A stretch of DNA of 49,667 nucleotides from Streptomyces sp. MZ04 (GCF_004684775.1 NZ_SRIC01000030.1:1-49667), one strand, 5' to 3'; counted from the first letter of the stretch, positions 22,412 to 31,612 are shown. The notes: generated by a model not told the origin, from the sequence alone. Numbers and translations: made by a program.

Positions 22412-24823
22412 TCACAGGACATCGACCGACGGTGCCGCCGGCAGGACGACGAGGACCGTCTGATCCGGTTTGAGCGCCCAGGGAATGCCGATGGCCAGAT
22501 GCGAGCGCGTGGCCACGGCATACGGCGTCTGCGACGCGTAAGGGCTGTTGAAGGTGTCGGCCTGCGACGTGTTCAGTTCGTATTTCTTGGCAGCATCGCC
22601 GTTCGCCGCAGCCAGGCTGTACAGCGCGGGCGACCCCGCCCCCCGTGCCAGGATCGAGACAGCCGATCCGGCCGCCGCCAGCAGGCGCACCGAGGAGGCT
22701 CCGGCCACGGTCCTCGCCCACCGTTGTTTGCCCGTTGCCATGTCGACCGCGACGACGCCGTCCCGCTTCCCTCCGAGGGGAGTGTTCTGGCCTTTCAGCA
22801 AGTACAACGTGCTGTCGGCCATAAGGACGTTCACCGGCGGCAGACCGCCTTTGTAGAGAGCTCCGATGCTGCTGACGGCAACACCGGACAGATCCACTGC
22901 GCTCGGGGTTCCCGACCCAGCAGCCAAGGTGTAGACGCTGGACGCTGGAGAGCCGCCGCCGCAGCCGATCAAGAGGTAATCCTCATTCGCCGTCAGGAAC
23001 CCCGAGATTGTGGCACTGGACACGCCCGTACAGCCGTCCAGTGCCGCGACTCGCGTGACCGAGGGCGTCGAACCCTCACGGAATGCGAGGAGTTCCCCTT
23101 GACCGTCTACGCACTGGCCGAGAGCGTAGACGACGCCCTTGAGCACCTGCGCCAGGCCGCTCAATGAGCATCCGTCGACCGTTGCGTTGATTCCGGGTTC
23201 CGCGGGCCCCGTGGACCAACGCACCTTGCCGGTGTCGACGGCCACGCTGATCAGATCAGTGCCGCCGGCGAAGGGCGCGCTCACCACTCCATCGCCGATG
23301 GAAAGGGATTCGCCGCCGGCCAGGTTCGGGAGTTCCGTCGAGCCGTGGCCTTTCAGACTGATCTCTTTGGTCCAGTTGAGCTCCCCCGAGGACGCGGAGA
23401 TCGTCTGCAGCCGGTCGCACTCCTCCATGCCGACGGTGTTGTTGAACGTTCCAAAGGTGATGGCGCCGATCCCGTCGGACGTCGTGTGGCTCATGTTGCA
23501 CAGAATTCCGTTGTTCCCGGGCGGCTTCCAGGACCACAACTTCGCTCCGGTATCCGGGTTGTACGCCGTCAGACCGGAAGGGGACCCGAATACCACGCGC
23601 GAGGAGGTGCTCCACATGCTCGTGAGCGCGTCGGCCTGGCGCACGGTCAGAGACCAAGGGGAGTTCGGCTTGGCGCTGGGGGTGTCCGACGTGCCCGAAC
23701 CGGACCCCGAGCCGGACAACGCATAGGCAAGAAGAATGCCGCCGACGGTCAGCAGGGATACCGCTCCCGCCAGGATCCAGGCCAGGCGGGTGCGCCCGCG
23801 GGGCCTCGACGCGGAATCCGGCGGACGAACGCCGTTGCCCGCGGCGCCCTTTCCGGCAGGACTCTCCCCTTGGTCTTCTTGGTTCTCCTCCGGCAGCTGG
23901 TGGACAGGGCCTCTGCTGATCAAGTCCGCGCGTCGTTCACGCTCGTCGAGTTCGCCCCGCAGCCGGGGGGTCTGAAGGGCCTGCGGATCGATGGGCGAGA
24001 GCTTCTCGAGGAGGGCGGCCACACCCGGACGGCGCGCGGGCTCTTTGTCGAGACAAGCTGCGACGACCGGACGGAGTGAGCCCGGCAGGCATTCCAGACT
24101 CGGCTCCTCGTGCACCGTACGACGCAAGCGAGCCCTGGCATTTCCGGGGCCGAACGGGTCCGATCCCGTAGCAGCGAAAGCGAGTACACAGCCCAGCGCG
24201 AACAGATCGCTGGGCTGCCCGACCCGGGATTCCCGGGTGGCAGCGACCGGCGCGGGTGAAGGCTCCCGGACGATCTGCTCGGGCGACATGTAGCCCGGCG
24301 TGCCGATCATCGCGCCCGTGCGGGTAACGCGCGTCGTGTCCTGCGCCTTGCTGATCCCGAAGTCGATGATCTGCGGTCCCTCTCGTGTCAGTAGCACGTT
24401 GGCAGGGTGCAGATCGCGGTGGATGAGTCCGGCCTGGTGAATCGCCGCGAGCGCCTCGGCGAGGCCGGCGCCCAGTGCTCGCAGCTCGGGTTCCGTCATG
24501 CGGCCGGACCGGTCGACGAATTCTTCCAAGGAAGGAGCGGGAAAATAGCCGGTGGCCAGCCATGGCTGCTCGGCTCCGAAATCGGCATCGATCACTGGCG
24601 TGGTGCAGAACTCGCTGACGCTCTCGGCAGCCGTGACCTCTCGCCGGAATCTCTCTCGGAAGCCGGGGTCCTTCGCGTATTCCCGGTGAATGACCTTCAG
24701 GGCGACCAGCCGGAAGCCGGGCGATCTGGCCAGGTACACCCTGCCCATGCCGCCCTCGCCCAGCACCTGCAGGAGTTGGTAGGGCCCGATCACCGTCGGA
24801 TCGTCACGCGACAGGGGAATCAC
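22412..24823 (-). CDS. Transmembrane Ser/Thr protein kinase with extracytoplasmic PQQ-type beta-propeller
   Basis: 803-residue Hanks-type kinase. Cytoplasmic catalytic domain about 15-275: GEGGMG loop (22-27), Lys43 in VALKV, HRDLHPAN (Asp137, Asn142) and DFG (154-156), then GTPGYMSPE. His139 replaces the usual Lys of the catalytic loop. A juxtamembrane Arg/Pro region and one helix (LAWILAGAVSLLTVGGILLAYAL) follow. The remaining 400 residues are repeats such as GLTAYNPDTGAKLWSW, LISVAVDTGKVRWST and GVVAVDMATGKQRWAR, typical of PQQ-like propeller blades acting as a sensor. The GTG start lies 12 nt after the stop of the 24836-25621 gene, so they form an operon. Confidence 0.92.
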   Translation of the reverse strand: MIPLSRDDPTVIGPYQLLQVLGEGGMGRVYLARSPGFRLVALKVIHREYAKDPGFRERFRREVTAAESVSEFCTTPVIDADFGAEQPWLATGYFPAPSLEEFVDRSGRMTEPELRALGAGLAEALAAIHQAGLIHRDLHPANVLLTREGPQIIDFGISKAQDTTRVTRTGAMIGTPGYMSPEQIVREPSPAPVAATRESRVGQPSDLFALGCVLAFAATGSDPFGPGNARARLRRTVHEEPSLECLPGSLRPVVAACLDKEPARRPGVAALLEKLSPIDPQALQTPRLRGELDERERRADLISRGPVHQLPEENQEDQGESPAGKGAAGNGVRPPDSASRPRGRTRLAWILAGAVSLLTVGGILLAYALSGSGSGSGTSDTPSAKPNSPWSLTVRQADALTSMWSTSSRVVFGSPSGLTAYNPDTGAKLWSWKPPGNNGILCNMSHTTSDGIGAITFGTFNNTVGMEECDRLQTISASSGELNWTKEISLKGHGSTELPNLAGGESLSIGDGVVSAPFAGGTDLISVAVDTGKVRWSTGPAEPGINATVDGCSLSGLAQVLKGVVYALGQCVDGQGELLAFREGSTPSVTRVAALDGCTGVSSATISGFLTANEDYLLIGCGGGSPASSVYTLAAGSGTPSAVDLSGVAVSSIGALYKGGLPPVNVLMADSTLYLLKGQNTPLGGKRDGVVAVDMATGKQRWARTVAGASSVRLLAAAGSAVSILARGAGSPALYSLAAANGDAAKKYELNTSQADTFNSPYASQTPYAVATRSHLAIGIPWALKPDQTVLVVLPAAPSVDVL

Positions 24824-24835
24824 AGCGCGCCCGCC

Positions 24836-25621
24836 TCACGAACCCGTACGGGCCTGGCCGCGACGCCAAAGACGGGACCATCGGGACGGAAGGCGCGGAG
24901 GCGGATTCTCGACATACAGAGGCGTCGCGACGACGAGGCGTGTCGAACGGCCCGGATGATCGGCAGTGAGCAACACCCGTGCGTGGCCTCGCATTCGGCC
25001 GCGTTCCGGGGGTGGCCAGTGTCCGGACAGGGCGTCGAAGGCACTGCACACGACACGCACGTCCAGGTCGGTCCTGTCCGGTGCCCGATCGGCCCGGGAC
25101 GCGGCCTCAGGTCCGGCCTCGTCGTCCCCGGCGGCCTCAAGGTCGGCCAGGTACTGATACATGGCGTCCCGGTCGGACCCGGGACGCGAGGCGGTCACGG
25201 TGCGGTGGCGGAAGTGGCCGGCGGAACCGCACAGCAGAAGTCCCGTGGCGCTGCCCGGCCTCTCGGCAACGGCCGACGCCGTCCCGACGAACAACGCGAT
25301 GCCGTCCGAAGCTTCGGCGGCTTCCGGACCCATGCCCCACCCCATCGGCAAGTCGAACGAAACCCAGTGGCCCGTCCGGACTCCCTGTGCGGCGAAGTCG
25401 ACAGGACGGTGGTTCCGCTTGAGGAACCGAATCACCTTGTCAAGCTTGCGGGTCGCATCCGCCAGGCCGTCCGGCGCCGGCGTCGACGACGCGGTGGTCA
25501 GTGTGACGGAGAGTCCAGGTAGGCCAACGGCCGCCTCAGCGCTCGGCGCCCCAACGCCCCGGCCCGAAGCCACGAACATGCGCTGAAGCTTCTGCTCCGA
25601 CAAGTAGACGAGCTCCCGCAC
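24836..25621 (-). CDS. Conserved actinobacterial protein (SAVMC3_10250-like), unknown
   Basis: 261-residue soluble protein starting MRELVYLSEQKLQRMF, the N-terminus I associate with proteins annotated as the SAVMC3_10250 family. GTG 25621 follows GGGAGAGGGG; the longer frame start lacks conservation. Features: FDLPMGWGMGPEAAEASDGIALFVG, a Cys in LLLCGSAGHFRHR, RVVCSAFDALSGHWPP. No catalytic motif known to me. First gene of an operon with the propeller kinase and divergent (106 bp) from the pseudokinase, so it probably belongs to the same signalling module. Confidence 0.82.
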   Translation of the reverse strand: MRELVYLSEQKLQRMFVASGRGVGAPSAEAAVGLPGLSVTLTTASSTPAPDGLADATRKLDKVIRFLKRNHRPVDFAAQGVRTGHWVSFDLPMGWGMGPEAAEASDGIALFVGTASAVAERPGSATGLLLCGSAGHFRHRTVTASRPGSDRDAMYQYLADLEAAGDDEAGPEAASRADRAPDRTDLDVRVVCSAFDALSGHWPPPERGRMRGHARVLLTADHPGRSTRLVVATPLYVENPPPRLPSRWSRLWRRGQARTGS

Positions 25622-25727
25622 ATCGCCCCTCTCCCTATCAACTACCGTGTGATCAGCCACAGTTGAATCATCATCGCACAGCGGCAACGACTCATCGGGC
25701 CGACGGGCGGGATATTGAGGCGGGGCG

Positions 25728-28148
25728 ATGAGCGAGAGCGGGTTCGGCGAAGAAGAGCCGCTTGCCGAGGGCGATCCGGTACGGGTAGGGCCTTATCTCC
25801 TGCTCAACAGGCTCGGAGCGGACGCGGCAGGCCGGTTGTACCTGGCACAGTCTCCGGGCGGCCGCCGAGTCGCCGTCAAGGTGGTTGATGCCGAGGTGGC
25901 GCGCGATCCCGCATTCCGCGCCAGGCTCCGGCGTGAGGTCGCGGCTGCTCAGCTGGTGAGCGGGGGTTTCGCCGTACCCGTCGTCGGCGCGGACACCGAC
26001 GCGACAACCCCTTGGGTGGCGGCCGGCCACCTCGCCGGGCGCTCATTGAAAGAGTTGATCGCCGCGGAGGGACCACCGTCGGCCGACTCTGCGCAGCGGC
26101 TCGCGGCAGCACTGGCCGAGGCGCTCGGCGCCTTGCACCGCGCCGGGGTGCTCCACGGCGACCTCAGACCGTCCACCATCCTGGTCCGCAAGGACGGCCC
26201 GCGGTTGATCGACTTCGCGGTGCCGCGCGCACTGGCCCCGGACACGGTCCGGCTGACGGCCGAACCCCCGTACACCGCACCGGAACGGCTGCTGGGCGCG
26301 GCCCCGTCCGAGGCATCGGACATCTACGCACTCGGCGCGGTCCTCTACTTCATGGCGACGGGCAGGGCTCCGCGCGGCCGGGGCGGGGCGAGCGCACTGG
26401 ACCGCCCCACGGCGCACCCCGAACCCGACCTGAGCCGGCTCGACGACGACCTCCTACGGGATTCGATCTCCGCGTGCCTGGCGACGGATCCAGCGCGACG
26501 GCCCACCGCCGAGAGCCTGTTGGTGCGTCTGCACGAGACCTTGGCCCGACCGCCCAAAGCCCCCGGACCCGACCCCGACCCCGACCCTGACCTCGGAGGG
26601 CCACCTACCTGGATTCGCCCATGGCCCCGTCTCCGCCTCCGCCTCCGCCGACCTGCCTCGGCCGTCCACCGCGGGGTCGGCGCGCTCGCCCTGTTGGCAG
26701 CGATCTGCATCGGCATTGCCCACGAGCCGGCAGACTCCGGCACGCGAAGAAACCAACCGGGCGCCTCATCGTCGCCGGGAGCCTTCTGGTCGTTGACGAA
26801 GGGCGCGGCAGGTGACTACGTAGGTCTGTGGACCACACCCTCGAGCGTGGTGCTCGGGACCACGACCGGACTGACGGCGTACGACCCTGCCACCCGGGCG
26901 AAGGTCTGGTCCTGGCTGCCCCCCAGAGGCAGCGCACTGTGCGCGATGAGCCGTCACAGTTCCGAAGGTATAGGCGCCTTGACCTACGGCACAGACGACC
27001 CGGACTACGGCCCGGAATGCGACCATCTGCAAACGATCTCACTCTCCTCCGGCACCCTGAATTGGGCCAAGGCTGTCACAGGTGTTATCAGCGGGGAAAC
27101 TGGCACCTTCGGCGGGACAACCAACACTTCCCTCTCCATCGGCAACGGCACCGTAACCGCATCGCTAGCATCCACATTCGACAGCGGAACCGATCTCATC
27201 AATGTTGCGCTCCACACCGGTACCGTCAACTGGTCGACAGACTATGACGGCGACCCCATGCCCAACGAGTGCGTCCTCCTCGCCGGAAAAGTACAAGAAT
27301 TTCGCGGCACTGTTTACACGCTCGGACTGTGCGATGACTACACCCGTATCAAACTGCTCGCATTCAAGGGAAGATCCCCTTCTTCGGCTTCTACGGTGGC
27401 GAACCTCTCGGGCTGCGACCCGACGGGTGATGAACCGAGTCCTGTCAACGTCAGTTCAACCGCGCAGACCATGGACTTCCTGGTCACGGGCGCCAACCAC
27501 TTGCTGATCGGCTGCAGTGCGGATCTTAATGGCGACACCCTCTACACCTTGCGCGCCGACTCGGCCAAGCTCGTCCCAGTCATATCGACCGGCACTTCGA
27601 ACATGCTCACAGCCGACAGCTTGAACAGCGAAATTCGCATGTTTAAAAACACCCTGTACTTTATGGTGCCCATGGACTCAAAACTGGCCACCGGCGTGGT
27701 GGCCGTGAACATGGATACGGGCAAGCAACTGTGGGCGAAGATGCTCCCCAACAGCTATACGGGGCGACTACTGACAGCCGAAGAGGTGGGCGTGAAACTC
27801 CTCGCATACGACTCGCTGAGTCCGACTGCCCTATGCACTCTGGCTGCGACAGACAGCTCGACTGTGAAGTGCAACTCACTGAACCCCGCGGACGCCGAAA
27901 TCTTGGGAAAGGTTGAGTATCCAGATCCCCAGACCGTTTCGGGCGACGGCTACCTTGCCCTCGGGTTTCCCAGCACCGACTTGACCGAAGCGGACACACC
28001 AGTCTTCACCCTCATGCCACCGAATGACACATTCACCCACATAACCGCAACGATGGCTACCGTTGCCCCTCTTCGCCCTCGGTCCGCCTTGGGGCTTCTT
28101 GTCGCGGGGCTTCACACAGACCCGTTGAAAGTCCTGCACGCCCGCTAA
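25728..28148 (+). CDS. Transmembrane pseudokinase with PQQ-type beta-propeller
   Basis: 806-residue paralogue of the kinase at 22412-24823 with the same order: kinase-like domain, membrane helix (VGALALLAAICIGIA near 325) and propeller of about 430 residues (GLTAYDPATRAKVWSW, LINVALHTGTVNWST, GVVAVNMDTGKQLWAK). The catalytic elements are degraded: glycine loop GADAAG (30-35), HGD in place of HRD (143-145), Thr150 where the metal-binding Asn belongs, and DFA instead of DFG (162-164). Lys51 and Glu70 remain. A low-complexity Pro/Asp linker precedes the helix. It could bind nucleotide without phosphotransfer and act as a partner of the active kinase. Later half is lower in GC than its neighbours. 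Confidence 0.92.
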   Translation: MSESGFGEEEPLAEGDPVRVGPYLLLNRLGADAAGRLYLAQSPGGRRVAVKVVDAEVARDPAFRARLRREVAAAQLVSGGFAVPVVGADTDATTPWVAAGHLAGRSLKELIAAEGPPSADSAQRLAAALAEALGALHRAGVLHGDLRPSTILVRKDGPRLIDFAVPRALAPDTVRLTAEPPYTAPERLLGAAPSEASDIYALGAVLYFMATGRAPRGRGGASALDRPTAHPEPDLSRLDDDLLRDSISACLATDPARRPTAESLLVRLHETLARPPKAPGPDPDPDPDLGGPPTWIRPWPRLRLRLRRPASAVHRGVGALALLAAICIGIAHEPADSGTRRNQPGASSSPGAFWSLTKGAAGDYVGLWTTPSSVVLGTTTGLTAYDPATRAKVWSWLPPRGSALCAMSRHSSEGIGALTYGTDDPDYGPECDHLQTISLSSGTLNWAKAVTGVISGETGTFGGTTNTSLSIGNGTVTASLASTFDSGTDLINVALHTGTVNWSTDYDGDPMPNECVLLAGKVQEFRGTVYTLGLCDDYTRIKLLAFKGRSPSSASTVANLSGCDPTGDEPSPVNVSSTAQTMDFLVTGANHLLIGCSADLNGDTLYTLRADSAKLVPVISTGTSNMLTADSLNSEIRMFKNTLYFMVPMDSKLATGVVAVNMDTGKQLWAKMLPNSYTGRLLTAEEVGVKLLAYDSLSPTALCTLAATDSSTVKCNSLNPADAEILGKVEYPDPQTVSGDGYLALGFPSTDLTEADTPVFTLMPPNDTFTHITATMATVAPLRPRSALGLLVAGLHTDPLKVLHAR

Positions 28149-28849
28149 GGGACCGGCCATATTGACCACTTGGCGGGGAACTCGATTCCTCCTTTCGAGC
28201 TCACTGGCGGCCAGGACCTTTCAGGCCGCACCGACCAGACCCCACTGCCCGTCGGGAGCGTCACTCGAGTACCGCTCGCGATCACTGCAGCAGTACGGCC
28301 GTCGAGAAGCGTGGCCAGTGCGTTCAGCACCTTGTCCACGGCGGCCGGACCCTCCCAGATGCTCATGGCGGGCGCATGGAGGGCCACCCAGTCCAGAACG
28401 ACCACAACGTCCGCCGGGGCGCGGGGGCTCCGCTCGGTGTTGAACGCCCACTCCCGCAGCGCGGTCCGCACCTCGACCGGCCTAGCGCCCGCAGACCAGC
28501 GTGGGAGGAGCGCGACGGTGGTGGCCATGAAGGTCTTGGCCACGTTCTTGCGCTGATTGCCCGCGGCGTTCGGCCATCGTGCGTCGACGAACTCGCAGGC
28601 GAAGTCGTACCAGGACACCGTCTCCCCGGTGGGTTCATGTCGTTCGGGAAGACCGGTGGACTTACCGAAGGGTGTCCCGTGATGCGTCGCGGTGAGCAGC
28701 TCCGCACGGAAGCCGTCGGCGAGCCCGAAAGCCTGGAAGCTCTTGTGGAATTTCCGGCCGGCGACCGACCAGCACACCCGATACGACGCGCGCCGCCGCC
28801 CAGAGGACGTCTCGATCTGCCAGATACGGACGCCAAACGTGGTGTCCAT
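28145..28849 (-). pseudogene. Tyrosine integrase, N-terminal part only
   Basis: 234 codons. MDTTFGVRIWQIETSSGRRR, then SYRVCWSVAGRKFHKSFQAF, LADGFRAELLTATHHGTPF, SWYDFACEFVDARWPNAAGN and LREWAFNTERSP match the arm-binding and core-binding domains of Streptomyces site-specific integrases. After about residue 190 the sequence departs from the family and ends at a TAG that overlaps the TAA of the convergent pseudokinase gene. The catalytic R-H-R-Y domain is missing. Probably the island's own integrase, truncated by a rearrangement at about 28.2 kb. Confidence 0.85.
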
Positions 28850-28978
28850 GACCGATATCTCGATCCAGCGTCCCTCGCTGCCGAGATCCACCACCGGACC
28901 TGGGCACCGACGGACTCCATCGGCGACCTCCCTAGGTCCATGATCCACCGCCGATGGTCTTGCATCAAACACCTACAG

Positions 28979-29010
28979 CAATGATACTTGCATCAGAGAA
29001 AGTATCATTG
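28979..29010. promoter_or_regulatory. Palindromic operator before the AAA ATPase gene
   Basis: CAATGATACTT (28979-28989) and AAGTATCATTG (29000-29010), perfect 11-bp arms with a 10-nt spacer, in an AT-rich patch 50 bp before the ATPase start. It lies between divergent transcription (truncated integrase, ATPase). Confidence 0.7.
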
Positions 29011-29060
29011 AGGCAAGCTTCTGGCTCATCGCTGGGTCGGACACGGAAGGCAACACCCCC

Positions 29061-30482
29061 ATGAACGGATTCATCGGACGCCGCACCGAGCTCGGACTCC
29101 TGGAAGACCTTCTACAGCCGGTCGCCACGGGCGGGCGCGGCGGACGACCGGGGCGAGCGGTACTGATCCGCGGGCGTCGCCGGGTCGGCAAGTCCCGCCT
29201 GGTGGAGGAGTTCCTGGAACAAGCCGAACTCCCCCACGTCTTCTTCACCGCCGTCGGCGGCTCGAGAGAGGAAGATCTGGCGGGCTTCACCACCGAGGTA
29301 GCCGCCTCCAGCCTGCCTGACGTGTCCCGCTTCGCAGACTTCACCGCCCCCAAGACCTGGGACGCGGCCCTGAGCCTGCTTGCCTCCGCCCTGCCCACGG
29401 GTACACCCAGCGTCGTAGTCCTGGACGAGATGCCCTACCTCGTACGCGAGGACCCCACCTTCGAAGGCGCCCTCCAGAAAGCCTTCGACCGGACCCTGTC
29501 CAAGCTCCCCGTACTGCTGATCCTCATCGGCTCCGACATCGCCATGATGGAAAAGCTCAACACCTACGGACGCCCCTTCTACCAACGCGGCACCGAGATG
29601 GTCGTCCCCCCACTTACCCCGTACGACGTCGCCACCATGCTCGACCTGTCGCCCGCCGACGCCTTCGACGCCTACCTCGTCACGGGCGGGCTGCCCCTCC
29701 TCCTGGAGGAATGGCCCCACGGTGCCGACCTCTGGGACTACCTGCGGCAGTCCCTGAGCCGACCCACCTCAGCCCTGCTCGTCAGCGGTGAGCGAAGCCT
29801 GGCCGCCGAGTTCCCCACCGAGGCCCAAGCCCGTACCGTCCTGGGCTCCATCGGCCACGGCGAACGCACCTTCACCCTCATCGGACGCGCCGCCGGCGAC
29901 CTCAACCCCGGCTCCGTCAAACGCTCCCTCGAACTCCTCACCAACCGCCGCATGGTCGCCGCCGACCTTCCCCTGTCCACCCGGCCCAGCCGAGAGACCC
30001 GCTACCGCATCGACGACCCCTACCTGCGCTTCTGGCTCTCCTTCATCGGCCCTGGCATCCCCACCGTCGAACGCGGCCGCGGCGACCGCGTCCTGGATGC
30101 CATCCGTACCAGCTGGACATCCTGGCGCGGCCGCGCCATCGAACCCGTCATCCGAGAAGCCCTCTGGCGTCTGGCCGACGACCACCTCCCCGAAGGCACC
30201 CACACCATCGGCGGCTACTGGACCCGCACCAACGACCCTGAAATCGACCTCATCGGCGCGGACCGGTCCCCCATCGCCAAGAAGATCACCTTCGCCGGGT
30301 CCATCAAGTGGCTGGAGAGCAAACCCTTCGACCACCGAGACCTGGCCCGCCTCATCACCCACCGCAGCCAACTCCCCGGCGCCGACGACGACACCCCTCT
30401 CATCGCCGTCACCCGCAGCGGCTGCACCGCCGACGGCATCCACACCCTCACCCCGGAAGAGCTGCTTGACGCTTGGGCCTGA
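29061..30482 (+). CDS. Archaeal-type AAA ATPase with C-terminal DUF234-like nuclease-fold region
   Basis: 473-residue P-loop ATPase, MNGFIGRRTELGLLEDLL. Walker A is IRGRRRVGKSRLVEEF and the Walker B region SVVVLDEMPYLV; sensor LILIGSDIAMMEKL. A winged-helix region (GSVKRSLELLTNRRMVAADL) is followed by RYRIDDPYLRFWLSFI. The C-terminus GGYWTRTNDPEIDLIGADRSP...AGSIKW has the E-x-D...K pattern of a PD-(D/E)XK-like DUF234 domain. Alone between the palindromic operator and the island's right end. Related STAND-like ATPases are common on mobile elements; a defence or toxin role is possible but not shown. Confidence 0.88.
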   Translation: MNGFIGRRTELGLLEDLLQPVATGGRGGRPGRAVLIRGRRRVGKSRLVEEFLEQAELPHVFFTAVGGSREEDLAGFTTEVAASSLPDVSRFADFTAPKTWDAALSLLASALPTGTPSVVVLDEMPYLVREDPTFEGALQKAFDRTLSKLPVLLILIGSDIAMMEKLNTYGRPFYQRGTEMVVPPLTPYDVATMLDLSPADAFDAYLVTGGLPLLLEEWPHGADLWDYLRQSLSRPTSALLVSGERSLAAEFPTEAQARTVLGSIGHGERTFTLIGRAAGDLNPGSVKRSLELLTNRRMVAADLPLSTRPSRETRYRIDDPYLRFWLSFIGPGIPTVERGRGDRVLDAIRTSWTSWRGRAIEPVIREALWRLADDHLPEGTHTIGGYWTRTNDPEIDLIGADRSPIAKKITFAGSIKWLESKPFDHRDLARLITHRSQLPGADDDTPLIAVTRSGCTADGIHTLTPEELLDAWA

Positions 30483-30534
30483 CTCGCGCCGCGTTCACCA
30501 TGCGGGGCAAGGTGCCACAGTTGCGGCACCAAGG

Positions 30535-31212
30535 TCATCCCACATACATCCCACAAAACTCATGACGACCCGTCAGCATCCAAGAAGCGCGCAGGTCAGG
30601 ACCCGTCGACCGGTGATGGATCGGGCTTCTTCTAAGCGCTTGGCCGCAGGTTCGAGTCCTGCCGGGGGCGCACAGTCCATCCTTGTTCGGCCCTCCTGCA
30701 CGGGAGTCGTACGACCTCTCACCATTCGCCGATGAAGGTGGCTCATCAACTGAAGGCTTGGGGATCGGCGACGGGAGGAGGCCGCGGGGCCCCGGGAAGT
30801 GCATGGGCCGCGCTTCGAACTGAGCTTGGTCCGAGTTCTGTACGTCCGTGACCTGCCACGAGATCTTGGTCGTCTGCGCGTCAAGGTCGGTGGTTCCGAC
30901 CCGAACCGCAGGACGCCCCGCGATAGGGGCTTCAGCCGACCCGTAGACGCGCCCGCCCAGCCTCGCAAGGGTCAGCGGAACCTCCGTCCGTGAGGCAGTG
31001 GCGTCCCCGGTGATGATCAATTCATCTCGCGGGCCCTCCACATCAGAGCTACCGTGTAGTTGAAGGTATTTCCGACAGTCCACCAGCCGTTGAATGACAT
31101 CCCCTCTTCCGGTGACTAGCGCACTCTTAGCTGAGCTGCCCATGGACTGCACTGCAGGGCTCCCATTGACCGCCTCCCATTCCAGCCATTTCGGAGGCTT
31201 TTGATGCGCCAT
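30535..31212 (-). CDS. Hypothetical protein running into the island right junction
   Basis: 225-codon frame, MAHQKPPKWLEWEAVNGS... The first 165 residues have moderate coding character (GGRVYGSAEAPIAGRPAVRVG, WQVTDVQNSDQAQFEARPMHF). The C-terminal 50 codons read through the 43-bp att repeat into island sequence and are therefore a by-product of integration. No ribosome site is evident before ATG 31212, and the start is only 16 bp from the divergent gene. It may be a degraded gene. No family recognised. Confidence 0.4.
   Translation of the reverse strand: MAHQKPPKWLEWEAVNGSPAVQSMGSSAKSALVTGRGDVIQRLVDCRKYLQLHGSSDVEGPRDELIITGDATASRTEVPLTLARLGGRVYGSAEAPIAGRPAVRVGTTDLDAQTTKISWQVTDVQNSDQAQFEARPMHFPGPRGLLPSPIPKPSVDEPPSSANGERSYDSRAGGPNKDGLCAPGRTRTCGQALRRSPIHHRSTGPDLRASWMLTGRHEFCGMYVG
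30538..30555. other. Integrase arm-type repeats, right end
   Basis: TCCCACATACATCCCACA, two TCCCACA copies 11 bp apart, the same 18-bp motif as at 20860-20877 except for one base. It lies 74 bp before the right att repeat. Confidence 0.65.
30629..30671. repeat. attR-type partial copy of tRNA-Arg (43 bp)
   Basis: Exact copy of 20701-20743 without the 5' half of the tRNA, so it cannot form a tRNA. Marks the right end of the island. Confidence 0.92.
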
Positions 31213-31228
31213 CAACTAAGGAGGCGAA

Positions 31229-31612
31229 ATGAGCGGGTTCAGGATCATCGTGGGGCACATCAAGTTTCGGTTCACGAGGGAAGGCTCGACGAGAGGTGTG
31301 GAAATTCGAGGCCTTCCGGCGTTGAACCTGCAGATCACACTGATGTCGCCCCATGATCCGGGAGGTGACATCACAGCGCAGCTGCACCGCCTGGGCGGCA
31401 CCGTAGGTGGCCCCGTAAGCCTGCCAGCGGACGGAGCATCGCATGACCATATCTGGTCCAACCTAAGTCCAGGTATGTACAAAGTAGTCCTGACGACCGC
31501 TACGCCTCTCCAAGGCCAAGCCAAGACGGGCACCTATGCGCTCAGTAGTGACGCGCCAGAAGCGGAAGAGGCCCTGGCCTCCTTCGGCGGGCCCGAACTC
31601 GAAGAAGAGTAG
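31229..31612 (+). CDS. Small hypothetical protein
   Basis: 127-residue protein MSGFRIIVGHIKFRFTREG..., beta-rich in the first two thirds and ending in an acidic EAEEALASF...ELEEE tail. ATG 31229 has an ideal AAGGAGG site 7 nt upstream. No cysteines, signal or membrane segment. It lies just outside the tRNA island, next to a lectin-like pseudogene. Not recognised. Confidence 0.7.
   Translation: MSGFRIIVGHIKFRFTREGSTRGVEIRGLPALNLQITLMSPHDPGGDITAQLHRLGGTVGGPVSLPADGASHDHIWSNLSPGMYKVVLTTATPLQGQAKTGTYALSSDAPEAEEALASFGGPELEEE

Larger units (their letters stand above)
20701..30628. mobile_element. 9,928-bp genomic island in tRNA-Arg
   Basis: Bounded by a 43-bp perfect direct repeat of the tRNA-Arg 3' portion (20701-20743, 30629-30671). 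TCCCACATAC(G/A)TCCCACA arm-type repeats lie 117 bp inside the left end and 74 bp inside the right end. Cargo: transposase fragment, membrane protein, propeller kinase, small conserved protein, propeller pseudokinase, truncated tyrosine integrase and AAA ATPase. With the integrase broken, the island is probably immobile on its own. Confidence 0.85.

Noticed and set aside
30629..30671. Second tRNA-Arg gene
   Set aside because: Only the 3' part from the anticodon loop is present; acceptor 5' strand and D arm are missing, so it is an att remnant.
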